Source of the DNA: DASUPK01 sp963831605 | Lineage (GTDB): Bacteria > Actinomycetota > Thermoleophilia > Solirubrobacterales > 70-9 | Length of the DNA: 48,779 bases | Direction of reading: 5' to 3' | Assembly (NCBI GenBank): GCA_963831605.1 | Contig: CAWHQR010000013.1 | Location: 1 to 48,779 of the forward strand | Shown here: in pieces, positions 34,646-42,587 of the stretch | Layout: each line of letters begins with the position of its first letter | How positions within the stretch are numbered: the stretch's first letter is position 1 | The notes under the pieces: model-generated | Databases searched by the model: none | Told to the model about the DNA's origin: nothing | Seen by the model: the letters and a program-made list of their open reading frames with translations, nothing else | Position numbers and translations under genes: made by a program

Positions 34646-34848
34646 CAGCGACCGCCCTTGACGAGCAGCTTGTTGACCCGCTTCCGATCGGCCTCGGAGA
34701 TCTCCGAGGGCCGCCCGAAGCGCCGCTTACGGGCGGGCGACTTCTTCTCGAGAATGTGGCTCGAGTAGGCGCGCCTGCCGCGGAGCTTGCCGTTGGCGGT
34801 CTTGCGAAAGCGCTTCTTGGCGCCGGAGTGGGTCTTCATCTTGGGCAT
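34645..34848 (-). CDS. rpmI: 50S ribosomal protein L35
   Basis: A 67-aa basic protein, MPKMKTHSGAKKRFRKTANG followed by KLRGRRAYSSHILEKKS, the diagnostic L35 pattern. It lies upstream of rplT with the TGATG overlap. In most bacteria infC lies just upstream, but here a plus-strand secreted-protein gene (34989-36170) separates them, so rpmI-rplT must have its own promoter in the 140-bp gap 34849-34988. Confidence 0.98.
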   Translation of the reverse strand: MPKMKTHSGAKKRFRKTANGKLRGRRAYSSHILEKKSPARKRRFGRPSEISEADRKRVNKLLVKGGR

Positions 34849-34988
34849 GGGGCCGTTGCATTGAAGCAGACGACCACCCCTGCATCGGCATCCAACACCC
34901 GTCGGAACGGAGCAACTCCGCTCACAAACGTTCGTCCAGACCGACTACCCGAAAGTTCGTAGAACCCGGTGTCGAGCCGACGCCATGC
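34849..34988. promoter_or_regulatory. Divergent control region between rpmI and the lyase-like gene
   Basis: A 140-bp gap between diverging starts. It must hold promoters for both. A small hairpin, CGGAG-caa-CTCCG (34908-34920), lies in the rpmI leader. I see no clear L20 autoregulatory pseudoknot and no strong -35/-10 pair. Confidence 0.4.
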
Positions 34989-36170
34989 GTGATGACGGCA
35001 ACGGCAGACAAGACGCGGAGGCTTCTCAGCATCGCCGCCGTGGTTTTCGGATGCGCGGGGTCCCTTATCTGCCAAGCGGCATCACAAGCGACTGCCGATC
35101 CGATCGCGAGCGCCAGCGGGGGTAAGAATTGCAGCAGGACACGTGCCAAGCTCGCCAGGAAGCCCAGCAAGGTCGCTCACAAGAATCGTCTCCGGTGCCC
35201 TACCGCCCGCAGCGGCTCGTCCGGTTCAGGGTCCTCGACCTCAGGCCCGGGGTACTCCTCAGGCTCCGGCGCCGCCACGACACCAACCGATCCCGCACCA
35301 AATCCCAACTGCCCTCTCTCGCACCCTGACGCCTCGATCGGCATGACTCTCCCCTCCTCGTGCACCCTCGTCTCCTCCGACACAGCTTCCAACCCAGATC
35401 CAATTCCGTTCTGGGGGCAACTCGACTGTCAGAACGCCGGTCGCCAGCAGCAGGTGAGCACCGGTGGTGACCCGAGCGTCACCGCCCTGGGGACGAGTCA
35501 GGCGAACAGCGCCTTTCGCCAGATGACCGTGATGGATGGCGACGACGTCTGGGGCGAGCGCTGCGAAGGCGGATACAACTGGAGCCAATCGACCGGCGGC
35601 GGGGGGACGCCCGGCCCTGGCCCGACGGTTGCCTACTACAACGGCACACGTAGGGCGACCTACATCTCGATCAAGGCGCCCAGCGGCGTCGACGTCAACG
35701 ATCCACATTGGCGGACCGTCATGCAGATGAAGCAGACCGAGCCTTACACCGCTCCATGGGACGCGGGCCAAGGCCAGGTTGCGCCGGGTCCAATGATCGA
35801 GATGCAGCTCCGCAGTGGCGCCTGGACGCTGATCAATGACTGGCACACGCTCTGGACCGCTCCCGCACAAGCCGGCGTCTGGACCAGATTCGCCTATGAC
35901 GTCACCTACTCGCCGGATCCGAGCGTCGGCTCAATCAAGGTCTACGCCGACCTCAACAGCGATGGCGACTTCAGCGATTCTGGTGAGCAGAGTCCCACCT
36001 TCCACGTGTCGACCCTGTCGACCGAGAGTCAGCCCGGCGGCGCGAACCCATACAGAGCGGGGCAGCCAATCCCTGATCACCTTCGTGCGGGCATCTACCA
36101 GGACCCGGTCCACAACTGCGTGTCGGGCTGCTCGATGGACCTGGACAACGTCCAGATCGTCAGGCCCTAA
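34989..36170 (+). CDS. Secreted polysaccharide-lyase-like protein
   Basis: A 393-aa protein with a signal peptide (residues 1-37) and a basic then Ser/Gly/Pro-rich linker to about 110. The catalytic-like domain from about 120 contains SAFRQMTVMDGDDVWGERCE, YNGTRRATYISIKAPSGVD, HWRTVMQMKQTEPY, TRFAYDVTYSPDPSVGSIKV and a final GIYQDPVHNCVSGCSMDLDN with a Cys pair. This order resembles the jelly-roll of heparin-lyase-like polysaccharide lyases (Polysacc_lyase family), but key catalytic residues cannot be assigned by eye. The start is GTG at 34989 or ATG at 34992. It runs against its neighbours: it is divergent from rpmI and its stop is 3 bp from the infC stop. It looks like an insertion within the infC-rpmI-rplT block. 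Confidence 0.6.
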   Translation: MMTATADKTRRLLSIAAVVFGCAGSLICQAASQATADPIASASGGKNCSRTRAKLARKPSKVAHKNRLRCPTARSGSSGSGSSTSGPGYSSGSGAATTPTDPAPNPNCPLSHPDASIGMTLPSSCTLVSSDTASNPDPIPFWGQLDCQNAGRQQQVSTGGDPSVTALGTSQANSAFRQMTVMDGDDVWGERCEGGYNWSQSTGGGGTPGPGPTVAYYNGTRRATYISIKAPSGVDVNDPHWRTVMQMKQTEPYTAPWDAGQGQVAPGPMIEMQLRSGAWTLINDWHTLWTAPAQAGVWTRFAYDVTYSPDPSVGSIKVYADLNSDGDFSDSGEQSPTFHVSTLSTESQPGGANPYRAGQPIPDHLRAGIYQDPVHNCVSGCSMDLDNVQIVRP

Positions 36171-36173
36171 GGG

Positions 36174-36749
36174 CTAACTCGCGGCGACTGCATTTTCCTG
36201 CCCCGCACCTCGCGCCGGTGCTAGGAGCATCGTCATGTTCCGACCCTCCTGAAGAGGCGGCTGCTCCATGACGCCGATCTCGGAGACGTCCTGGAGGAGC
36301 CTGTCGAGCAGCATGCGGCCCCTCTCCGGGTGGCTCTGCTCACGGCCCCGGAACATGATGGTCACCTTGACCTTGTCCTGGTTCTTCAGGAACCGCTCCA
36401 CGTGGCCGCGCTTGGTCTCGTAGTCGTGCTGGGCGATCTTGGGGCGCAGCTTGATCTCGCGGACGTTGGTCTGCTGCTGGTGCTTGCGGGCCGCCTTGGC
36501 CTTCTGCTCCTGCTCGTACTTGTACTTCGAGTAGTCGAGGATCCGGCAGACCGGCGGCTTGGAGGTCGGAGAAACCTCGACCAGGTCCAGGTCCTTCTCG
36601 CGAGCGCGCTCCAGGGCATCCGGGGTCGGGACGATCCCGACCTGCTCGCCGTCCTCATCGATCAGGCGAACCTCGGGCACGCGGATTCGCTCGTTGATGC
36701 GAGTGGAGTCGCGCTCAGGCGGACGGCGGTCGAAGCGGGAGACCGCCAC
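36174..36749 (-). CDS. infC: Translation initiation factor IF-3
   Basis: A 191-aa protein with both IF3 domains: N-domain INERIRVPEVRLIDEDGEQV...LVEVSPTSKPPVCRILDYSKY, then a basic linker and C-domain RPKIAQHDYETKRGHVERFL, VKVTIMFRGREQSHPERG. It keeps ribosomal subunits apart and checks start codons. The start is GTG at 36749, which overlaps the stop of a tiny ATG-CGC-AGC-TAG frame in TAGTG; other IF3 genes also use non-ATG starts, part of their autoregulation. No good Shine-Dalgarno site is seen. It is convergent with the lyase-like gene rather than followed by rpmI. Confidence 0.96.
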   Translation of the reverse strand: MAVSRFDRRPPERDSTRINERIRVPEVRLIDEDGEQVGIVPTPDALERAREKDLDLVEVSPTSKPPVCRILDYSKYKYEQEQKAKAARKHQQQTNVREIKLRPKIAQHDYETKRGHVERFLKNQDKVKVTIMFRGREQSHPERGRMLLDRLLQDVSEIGVMEQPPLQEGRNMTMLLAPARGAGQENAVAAS

Positions 36750-36820
36750 TAGCTGCGCATGAGGTAGAGCTTCAAGAAGGTGATGGGCGAGATTGGATCG
36801 GTGAGGCGGGCACGGGGCGC

Positions 36821-36853
36821 TTAGGCGCGCTTCGTGGTGTGGGTGCCCGGCAT
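36821..36853 (-). CDS. Possible 10-codon leader peptide upstream of infC
   Basis: An ATG-started frame encodes MPGTHTTKRA then TAA, located between thrS and infC, with three Thr in ten codons. A second minimal frame, MRS, at 36749-36760 ends on the infC start. Either could be chance. If translated they might link infC expression to ribosome state. I see no classic attenuator hairpin with a U-run after it. Confidence 0.2.
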   Translation of the reverse strand: MPGTHTTKRA

Positions 36854-36908
36854 TGCGGCCAGTATAGACACCCCTCCCCGGTCGAACGAGGGCTGATCGG
36901 TACGTGCG

Positions 36909-38861
36909 CTAATCGCCGACCTCGTCCCGCATGCGGGAGATCAGGGCGTCCAGGCCCATCGCGCCGAGATCACCGTCCCCGTGGTGGCGCACCGAGGCCT
37001 CGCCCGATTCGGCTTCCTTATCGCCCACGACCAGCATGTAGGGCGCCTTCGAGAGCTCCGCGTCGCGGATCTTGCGGCCGACGGACTCCGTGCGGTCATC
37101 CACCCGCGCTCGCAGGCCGGCGCTCCGGAGGGCTTCCTCGATCTCGCGCGCTCGGTCGTTGTGGCGGTCGGCGACCGGCAGGACGACCGCCTGCACCGGT
37201 GCCAGCCAGAGCGGGAAGCGACCGCCGTAGTGCTCGATCAGGATCCCCGCGAAGCGCTCCATCGACCCCAGCAGCGCGCGATGGATCATCACCGGGCGGT
37301 GCTCGGCGTTGTCCGCGCCGGTGTAGGAGAGCTCGAACCGCTCCGGCATCTGGAAGTCGAGCTGGCAGGTGCCGCACTGCCAGGAGCGGCCAAGCGCGTC
37401 GGTGATGTGGAAGTCGATCTTCGGCCCGTAGAACGTGCCCTCGCCCGGGCTGACGTCGTAGTCGCGTCCCTGGCGCTCCAGGGCCTCTCGCAGGGCTCCC
37501 TCCGCCCTCTCCCACTGCTCGTCCGTGCCGATCGACTTGTCCGGCCGCGTCGAGAGCTCCACCCGCACGTCATCGAATCCGAAGCGCTCATAGAGCTCAT
37601 CGATGCCGGAGCAGATGGAGTCGACCTCGTCGGTCACCTGATCGAGCGTGCAGTAGACGTGAGCGTCGTCCTGGGTGAAGGCGCGGACCCGCAGCAGGCC
37701 GTGCAGAACGCCCTCGCGCTCCCAGCGCGAGACGAGCCCGAACTCGGCGAGGCGCAGCGGCAGCTCGCGATAGGAGTGCCGGCCGGAGGCGTAGACGAGG
37801 CAGGCACCGGGACAATTCATCGGCTTGAGCGCGTATTCGCGCTCGTGCTCGGCGTGCTCGCGCTCGGAAGGCGCCGTGAAGAACATGTTCTCCTTGTAGT
37901 TGTCCCAGTGCCCCGAGCGGTGCCAGAGCTCGACGTCGAGCACCTGCGGGGTCTTGATCTCCTCGTAGCCACGGGCGTCGAGCTGCTTCCGGACCTCGGC
38001 CTCGATCAGCCGAAGCAGCACGGTCCCCTGCGGCAGCCAAAACGGCATCCCGGGCGCCTCGGGCCGGAACTGGAAGAGATCGAGCTCCGGGCCGAGCCGG
38101 CGATGGTCGCGCTCGCGGGCCTGCTCGAGCCGCTCGAGATGCTGCTCGAGCTCCTTCTTGTCCATGAAGGCCGTGCCGTAGACGCGGGTCAGCATCTGGC
38201 GGGTCTCGTCTCCGCGCCAGTAGGCGCCGGCAAGGGAGGTGAGCTTGAAGGCGCCGATGCGCCCCGTCGAGGGGCCGTGCGGACCGCGGCAGAGGTCCTC
38301 GAAGTCCCCGTTCCGGTAGAGCGAGACGGTCTTCGCGCCCTCGTCGCGGATCAGGTCCTCGATCAGCTCGACCTTGTAGTCCTGTCCCTCCAGGCGGAAG
38401 TGCTCGATCGCCTCCTTCGCGGGCAGCTCGCGGCGTTGGAAGGGCTCGTCTGCCTTGATGTGCTCCTTCATCCGCTCCTCGATCCGAGCCAGGTCCTCCT
38501 CGCCAGGGCTCCCGTCAGGGAATTCGATGTCGTAGTAGAAGCCGTTCTCGATCGGCGGCCCGATCGAGATCTTCGCCTTGGGCCAGAGATCGAGCACCGA
38601 CTCCGCGAGAACGTGCGCCGCGTCATGACGGATCAGCTCGAGCGCCTCCGGGCTCTTGTCCGTGACGATCTCGATCCGCTCGCCATCGTCCAAGGGCGCC
38701 GAGAGGTCCCGGAGCTCGCCATCGACCTTGAGGGCAAGCGCTGCCTTCGCGAGCCCCGGGCCGATCGCGGCGGCCGCGTCGGCGCCCGTGGCCCCGGAAT
38801 CGAGCTCGAGCTCGGAGTCGTCTGGCAGCTTGACCTTGATCACGCGGCTAAATCTAGCCAT
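36909..38861 (-). CDS. thrS: Threonyl-tRNA synthetase
   Basis: A 650-aa class IIa synthetase of usual length. TGS domain (residues about 5-65), editing domain with RHDAAHVLAESVLDLWP (the HxxxH zinc-like motif), catalytic core with motif 2 around FGLVSRWEREGVLHGLLRVR, FTQDDAHVYC and MNCPGACLVY giving Cys/His zinc ligands, motif 3 HRALLGSMERFAGILIEH, and the anticodon-binding domain (FPLWLAPVQAVVLPV). It charges tRNA-Thr and hydrolyses Ser-tRNA. The ATG at 38861 begins the TGS domain; an upstream in-frame extension lacks protein character. A GTG seven codons in (VIKVKLPD) is an alternative. It is divergent from the M23 peptidase gene. Confidence 0.97.
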   Translation of the reverse strand: MARFSRVIKVKLPDDSELELDSGATGADAAAAIGPGLAKAALALKVDGELRDLSAPLDDGERIEIVTDKSPEALELIRHDAAHVLAESVLDLWPKAKISIGPPIENGFYYDIEFPDGSPGEEDLARIEERMKEHIKADEPFQRRELPAKEAIEHFRLEGQDYKVELIEDLIRDEGAKTVSLYRNGDFEDLCRGPHGPSTGRIGAFKLTSLAGAYWRGDETRQMLTRVYGTAFMDKKELEQHLERLEQARERDHRRLGPELDLFQFRPEAPGMPFWLPQGTVLLRLIEAEVRKQLDARGYEEIKTPQVLDVELWHRSGHWDNYKENMFFTAPSEREHAEHEREYALKPMNCPGACLVYASGRHSYRELPLRLAEFGLVSRWEREGVLHGLLRVRAFTQDDAHVYCTLDQVTDEVDSICSGIDELYERFGFDDVRVELSTRPDKSIGTDEQWERAEGALREALERQGRDYDVSPGEGTFYGPKIDFHITDALGRSWQCGTCQLDFQMPERFELSYTGADNAEHRPVMIHRALLGSMERFAGILIEHYGGRFPLWLAPVQAVVLPVADRHNDRAREIEEALRSAGLRARVDDRTESVGRKIRDAELSKAPYMLVVGDKEAESGEASVRHHGDGDLGAMGLDALISRMRDEVGD

Positions 38862-38919
38862 GGGCGTTGCCACCCAGCATGCAGGGATGCGCAACTCGGG
38901 CGCCGTACACCAGTTGTGA

Positions 38920-39975
38920 GTGCCAATGGGTACCGGCAGACCCAGGTCGTTTGCGTGCGCCGTCCTGGCGCTCGCCCTGATGGCGGTGACCGCCACGGCT
39001 GCCCCCGCGCCGGCCGCCCCGAGGGCCAAGCACCACGTCTGGCGGTTCGGCACGCGCACGCTCGCGAAGGGGGCCACGGGCAAGGACGTCCGCTACCTGC
39101 AGCGGGCCCTCAGCCGGCTCGGCGTCGCCACGTCGGTGGACGGGGTGTTCGGCAAGGGCACCTTTCGCGACGTCGAGGAGTTCGAACAGCAGCACGGCTG
39201 GCCCGTCAACGGCGTGATCTCGAAGAAGGACGCGAAGCGCATCAGGAAGCTGCTCGCGAAGGGACAGGTGACCGGCAGCTATTTCATCCAGGGATACGTG
39301 CTCCCCACTCTGCAGCTCAGCTCGCGCAAGGCCGGGAGCGCCAAGGTCAAGGTGCTGGACTCGTACGGCAACCTCGTGCAGACGCTTCCCGTCGACTTCG
39401 GCGGCGCCGAGTCGAAGCCGGTCGCCTGGGACGGGATGCAATCGGGAGGTGGGGTCGGCGGCGACGGCACCTACCAGATGAAGCTCGCCGATCCCGGGAC
39501 GGCGGGAGCCTCGGTCACGGGCGGCCAGACGCAGCCCTTCGCGATGCACCTGCACCAGTTTCCTGTGCCCGGGCCGCACAGCTTCGGCGGCCCCGACGAC
39601 CGATTCGGTGCCCCCCGGTCCGGCCACATCCATCAGGGCCAGGACATCCCGGCGGCCTGTGGGGAGAAGCTCTACGCCTTCGAGAAAGGGCAGGTCAGGG
39701 TCAACTCCTACCAGGCGGGGGGCGCCGGCTACTACATCGTCATCCACGGATTGCTGACCGGGACCGATGCCGTCTACATGCATATGAAGGCGCCGAGCTG
39801 GGCCCCGGTCGGGACACCGGTCACCGCGGGCCAGCAGATCGGGAAGGTCGGCGAGACGGGCGATGCGGTCGGCTGCCACCTGCACTTCGAACGCTGGAGC
39901 GTGCCCGGTTGGTACGTGGGCGGCGCGGCGTACGACCCGCTGCCCGAGCTGCAGTACTGGGACACCTACTCCTAG
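38920..39975 (+). CDS. Secreted peptidoglycan-binding M23 metallopeptidase
   Basis: A 351-aa protein with a signal peptide (residues 1-34, ending APAAPRA), a PG_binding_1 domain (44-115: LAKGATGKDVRYLQRALSRLG, VDGVFGKGTFRDVEEFEQQH), a FlgD-like beta domain (about 125-200: VKVLDSYGNLVQTLPVDF), and a LytM/M23 domain with zinc ligands His238 and Asp242 in HIHQGQDIP and His320/His322 in GCHLHFE. It would cut peptide cross-links in the cell wall or activate amidases. The start is GTG at 38920; ATG two codons later is possible. The FlgD-like insert is less usual. Its stop overlaps the convergent DUF1326 gene by 4 bp. Confidence 0.88.
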   Translation: MPMGTGRPRSFACAVLALALMAVTATAAPAPAAPRAKHHVWRFGTRTLAKGATGKDVRYLQRALSRLGVATSVDGVFGKGTFRDVEEFEQQHGWPVNGVISKKDAKRIRKLLAKGQVTGSYFIQGYVLPTLQLSSRKAGSAKVKVLDSYGNLVQTLPVDFGGAESKPVAWDGMQSGGGVGGDGTYQMKLADPGTAGASVTGGQTQPFAMHLHQFPVPGPHSFGGPDDRFGAPRSGHIHQGQDIPAACGEKLYAFEKGQVRVNSYQAGGAGYYIVIHGLLTGTDAVYMHMKAPSWAPVGTPVTAGQQIGKVGETGDAVGCHLHFERWSVPGWYVGGAAYDPLPELQYWDTYS

Positions 39976-40577
39976 CCGCTGTAGTCGAACGTCCCGCCGT
40001 ATCCGCAGGTGCCGCGGAAGCTGAATGCCAGCGCGTCATCCTCGACGACCAGCTCATCGGCGATCAGCTCCTCCCCGTCCCGGTCATGGCCCGGAATCAC
40101 GCAGGTGACGGTCTCGGCGCCGGGGTAACGGTCGCGGATGTGGACGCTGACCTGGTCGCGGATCCGCAGTCGCTGACGCCGCCGGGTGTGGTTGACGTCG
40201 ATATCCACCGGGCGCACGGCCAGCAGCTCGCTCGGCTTCCACGCCCAGGGGAAATGCTTGTCCGCGTCCCCTCCGAGCTTGCCGGTCCAGATCGCCTCGA
40301 GAGCCTTGCGCCTGGCCACGTCCGAGCTGCCGTCGAGATAGAGCACCCAGCTCCAAGGGGAGCCCTCCTCGTCGTCGCTGTAGCGGATGGCCATCGCGAC
40401 GGGCTCCCCGGCCAGGTCGACGCCATCCGCCTCTCCCTCGGCGATCACCCAGGAGAGGATGCCCATGCAGATGCCGTGGGTCGAGCGGCCGCCGCCGACG
40501 CCGTCGATCCGGCGGCAGGGACAGATCGCGTCGCAGTTGCACGACTCGAAATAGCTCCCCCCGACCTGCCAGCTCAC
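39972..40577 (-). CDS. DUF1326 domain protein
   Basis: A 201-aa protein matching DUF1326: MSWQVGGSYFESCNCDAICP at the start with the clustered cysteines CNCDAICPC, HGICMGILSW in the middle and the terminal GTCGYGGTFDYSG. The cysteine cluster could bind metal or a haem-like ligand, but no function is established. It lies 40 bp downstream of the tRNA-Val gene on the same strand and is convergent with the M23 peptidase. Standard length for the family. Confidence 0.85.
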   Translation of the reverse strand: MSWQVGGSYFESCNCDAICPCRRIDGVGGGRSTHGICMGILSWVIAEGEADGVDLAGEPVAMAIRYSDDEEGSPWSWVLYLDGSSDVARRKALEAIWTGKLGGDADKHFPWAWKPSELLAVRPVDIDVNHTRRRQRLRIRDQVSVHIRDRYPGAETVTCVIPGHDRDGEELIADELVVEDDALAFSFRGTCGYGGTFDYSG

Positions 40578-40617
40578 CGCATCATCCCCCTGTGCGGCTC
40601 CGCTTGATCATCCGAAG

Positions 40618-40690
40618 TGGGCACAGCTGGGCTCGAACCAGCGACCTCCGCCTTGTCGAGGCGGCGCTCTCCCAACTGAGCTATGCGCCC
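40618..40690 (-). tRNA. tRNA-Val, anticodon GAC
   Basis: A 73-nt cloverleaf on the minus strand. Acceptor GGGCGCA pairs with TGTGCCC (one G-T), D arm GCTC..GAGC, anticodon stem CCGCC/GGCGG with loop TCGACAA giving GAC, T arm GCTGG-TTCGAGC-CCAGC, discriminator A. CCA is not encoded, as is common in actinobacteria. Confidence 0.96.
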
Positions 40691-40718
40691 GGGATGAGAA
40701 ATGTAGCGCCGGGGCGCG

Positions 40719-41723
40719 TCAGGCAACAGGTGCCGTCGGCGCCTGGACGGTGGCCGGCGCCTCCGGAAGCAGGCCCTTGGCCCTCATCGTGATCTTGAAG
40801 GTCTCGAGCGTGTCGTACTTCGGCTGCCAGCCCGCGGTCGTCTTCAGCTTCTCGGTGGAGACGACCCACGGATAGCGGATGAAGTCGAGGTTCCCGGCGG
40901 GCGCCTCGGTCCGCGGGACGTGGAGCTTCCACATCGCGTTGTTTAGGCGCTTCATCGACTTCAGGGAGACGTTGCGCGTCTTCTTCCCGACCATCTCGGC
41001 GGCGCGGCTCCAGGTCAGCAGGCCATCGCCGGCGAGATTGAAGGCGCCGGCGTGCTTGCCATCGAGCAGCGCGATCAGAGCGGAGACGACGTCGTCCTCG
41101 TGCACCAGCTGAAACTCCTCGTCTACGCCGTCGAGGATCGGGATGAAGGGGTTGTTGCCGAAGGCGCGGACGATGTAGTTGTCGACGCTCGGACCGAAGA
41201 CGATCGACGGCCGGACGATGGTCATCGCGGCGTCGGGGTTCGCAAGAGCCCAGAGCTGGGCGACGCGGTCGGAGTCCGCCTTGTGCTTCGCGTAGGAGAA
41301 GTCCGGAGCGCCGCGAACGGGCCAGTCCTCGGCGATCGGCTTCGGGTTGTCCGGGAAGGCCCCGTAGGCCGTCGCGGAAGAAGTCTGGATCACCTGCTTG
41401 ATCCCGGCGTCTTCGGCGGCCTGGAGCACGGCCTGGGTGCCGTTGACGTCGATGTCGTACATCTTCGCCTCGTCACGGATCGGGTTGAGCACGAAGGCGA
41501 AGTGCAGAAGCGCATCGATCTCGTGGCGCTCGAGCAGATCCCTCATCTGCTTGCGATCCCTGATGTCGGCCTTGACGAACTCGTGCTTGGGCCAGGAGCG
41601 GGGCGGCGGGCGAAGGTCGACGTCGACGATCTTCTCGGTCTCCTCGCGGCCGGAGAGCTCGTCGGTGAGCCGGCCGCCGATGTAACCGGATCCGCCAGTG
41701 ATCAGGTAGCGCACGCAGCGCAT
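40719..41723 (-). CDS. NAD-dependent epimerase/dehydratase (extended SDR)
   Basis: A 334-aa SDR. Rossmann motif TGGSGYIGGRL near residues 9-19, DALLHFAFVLNPIRDEAKMY, SSATAYGAFPDNPKPIAED (Ser of the active site), and Tyr144/Lys148 in FSYAKHKAD. The later part has FQLVHEDDVVSALIALLDG and AFNLAGDGLLTWSRAAEMVG. It resembles stand-alone actinobacterial epimerases without known substrate. An alternative GTG start lies four codons in. The upstream 322-bp gap contains a candidate RNA on the other strand. Not near other sugar genes, so a role in surface glycan synthesis is uncertain. Confidence 0.82.
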   Translation of the reverse strand: MRCVRYLITGGSGYIGGRLTDELSGREETEKIVDVDLRPPPRSWPKHEFVKADIRDRKQMRDLLERHEIDALLHFAFVLNPIRDEAKMYDIDVNGTQAVLQAAEDAGIKQVIQTSSATAYGAFPDNPKPIAEDWPVRGAPDFSYAKHKADSDRVAQLWALANPDAAMTIVRPSIVFGPSVDNYIVRAFGNNPFIPILDGVDEEFQLVHEDDVVSALIALLDGKHAGAFNLAGDGLLTWSRAAEMVGKKTRNVSLKSMKRLNNAMWKLHVPRTEAPAGNLDFIRYPWVVSTEKLKTTAGWQPKYDTLETFKITMRAKGLLPEAPATVQAPTAPVA

Positions 41724-41865
41724 CCTATCCTGGCTGGGCGGCCAATGTCTACGAGCGGTTACTCACGGATCCCGTGGCTGTGGAAAACCCGCAGTCTTCG
41801 CAAAATTGCCCGCAATCCAACCGAGAACTGCAACCTGTGGCGATAAGTCGTGTTAGTTTCTCTTG

Positions 41866-42000
41866 ACAGGCTCAAGTCATGGCAGCGGACCGCCGACATT
41901 GAGCCATAAGACTTGAAGGACCGACGGGCCGGCTGAAGCTCAGATTCGCCGGCGGCACGTCCTTTCGGATATAAAGGGCCCCCTCACCGGGGCCCTTTTC
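41866..42000 (+). ncRNA. Candidate structured RNA with intrinsic terminator
   Basis: The 322-bp gap 41724-42045 has no ORF of note, but 41872-42000 folds well by eye. Stem 1 pairs CAAGTCATGGC (41873-41883) with GCCAT-aa-GACTTG (41903-41915), leaving a 19-nt loop. Stem 2 pairs AAGGAC (41916-41921) with GTCCTT (41959-41964) and inside it GCCGGC (41928-41933) with GCCGGC (41948-41953). A terminator hairpin follows. A TAGTTT -10-like box at 41854-41859 would start transcription near 41866. It matches no RNA family I can name. Confidence 0.5.
41973..42000. terminator. Bidirectional intrinsic terminator
   Basis: AAAGGGCCCC, loop ctcac, GGGGCCCTTTT: about 10 bp of stem with T-run on the plus strand and AT-rich on the other. 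It can end the candidate RNA on the plus strand and the NfeD-like gene (stop at 42046) on the minus strand. Confidence 0.85.
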
Positions 42001-42045
42001 CGTGCTGGACCCGGCTCCGCGCATTCCGATCGCCGTGAACGCCGA

Positions 42046-42372
42046 TCACGTCGCTTCTCGCTCCACGCTCAGGGTCAGGCCATGGACGGCCGTCACCCTG
42101 ACTCGGGCTCCGACCTCGGCCCCAGCCTCGCAGTCCGCCCGCCAGATCTCACCTCGGAAGCGCACCCTGCCGCGGGGATCGCAGGCCTCGATCACCACCG
42201 CGGACGCGCCGATCAGGGCTTCCCTGCCGGTGGCGATCCGGTAGCGGCGCAGGAAACGGACCCAGAATCCCACCTCGGCGACCTCGATCGCAGCGGCCAG
42301 CGCGACGAGCGCGATTCCCCAACCGGGCGGGAGGATGATCAGTGCCAGGGCGATCGCGCCGACCAGAAGCAT
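42046..42372 (-). CDS. NfeD-like membrane protein, short form
   Basis: A 108-aa protein with one or two membrane helices at residues 1-35 (LLVGAIALALIILPPGWGIALVALAA) and a C-terminal OB-fold (residues 45-108: GREALIGASAVVIEACDPRGR, VRFRGEIWRADCEAGAEVG, RVRVTAVHGLTLSVE), as in NfeD-C domains. Partners are usually SPFH/stomatin proteins, but none is adjacent. It acts at the membrane, possibly in membrane microdomain or protease function. A terminator lies 46 bp after the stop. Confidence 0.8.
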   Translation of the reverse strand: MLLVGAIALALIILPPGWGIALVALAAAIEVAEVGFWVRFLRRYRIATGREALIGASAVVIEACDPRGRVRFRGEIWRADCEAGAEVGARVRVTAVHGLTLSVEREAT

Positions 42373-42493
42373 CGGTCGATGCTACGGGCGGCCTCGCGAC
42401 GATCTCACCCCGAGGCCGCTGCGTGGTAGGTGCTCCCCCCTCCCAAAGAGGGAAGATGGGCCAGTAGGCGGAGACCCCAACCTCACCGTGGGT

Positions 42494-42525
42494 GATCACG
42501 ACGCGGAGGGCCAATGGCCGTGATC
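42494..42525. other. Hairpin upstream of the SnoaL array
   Basis: GATCAC (42494-42499) pairs with GTGATC (42520-42525), and inside it GGCC-aat-GGCC forms a short stem. No T-run follows. It may be a regulator site or just part of the intergenic repeat zone. Confidence 0.3.
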
Positions 42526-42534
42526 GATTCAGGA

Positions 42535-42587
42535 GTGCTGCTTTGCATGGAAAGCGGCACCTTCGGTCGGCGCGAGATACTGGGGGG
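42535..42587 (+). promoter_or_regulatory. SnoaL cassette: CATG-type hairpin plus GATACT -10 box
   Basis: A 10-bp stem GTGCTGCTTT / AAAGCGGCAC with loop GCATGG (42535-42560) is followed by GCGAGATACTG, with GATACT at 42576-42581 and only 6 nt to the ATG at 42588. This places transcription start at or next to the start codon, implying a leaderless mRNA. The same order recurs at other copies. Confidence 0.7.

Noticed and set aside
34836..35075. A small frame in the rpmI leader and start of the lyase-like gene
   Set aside because: It overlaps the signal peptide coding region of the secreted protein, and no ribosome site or domain is visible.
36981..40607. A 1208-codon open frame on the plus strand antisense to thrS and running through the M23 gene region
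   Set aside because: It crosses two unrelated real genes and a convergent third in a shadow frame. High GC with G/C at third positions keeps antisense frames open. No domain is recognisable.
41863..41868. TTGACA as a -35 box
   Set aside because: No TANNNT box lies at the right distance downstream, and the site falls at the start of the folded RNA candidate. A TAGTTT -10 just upstream fits better.
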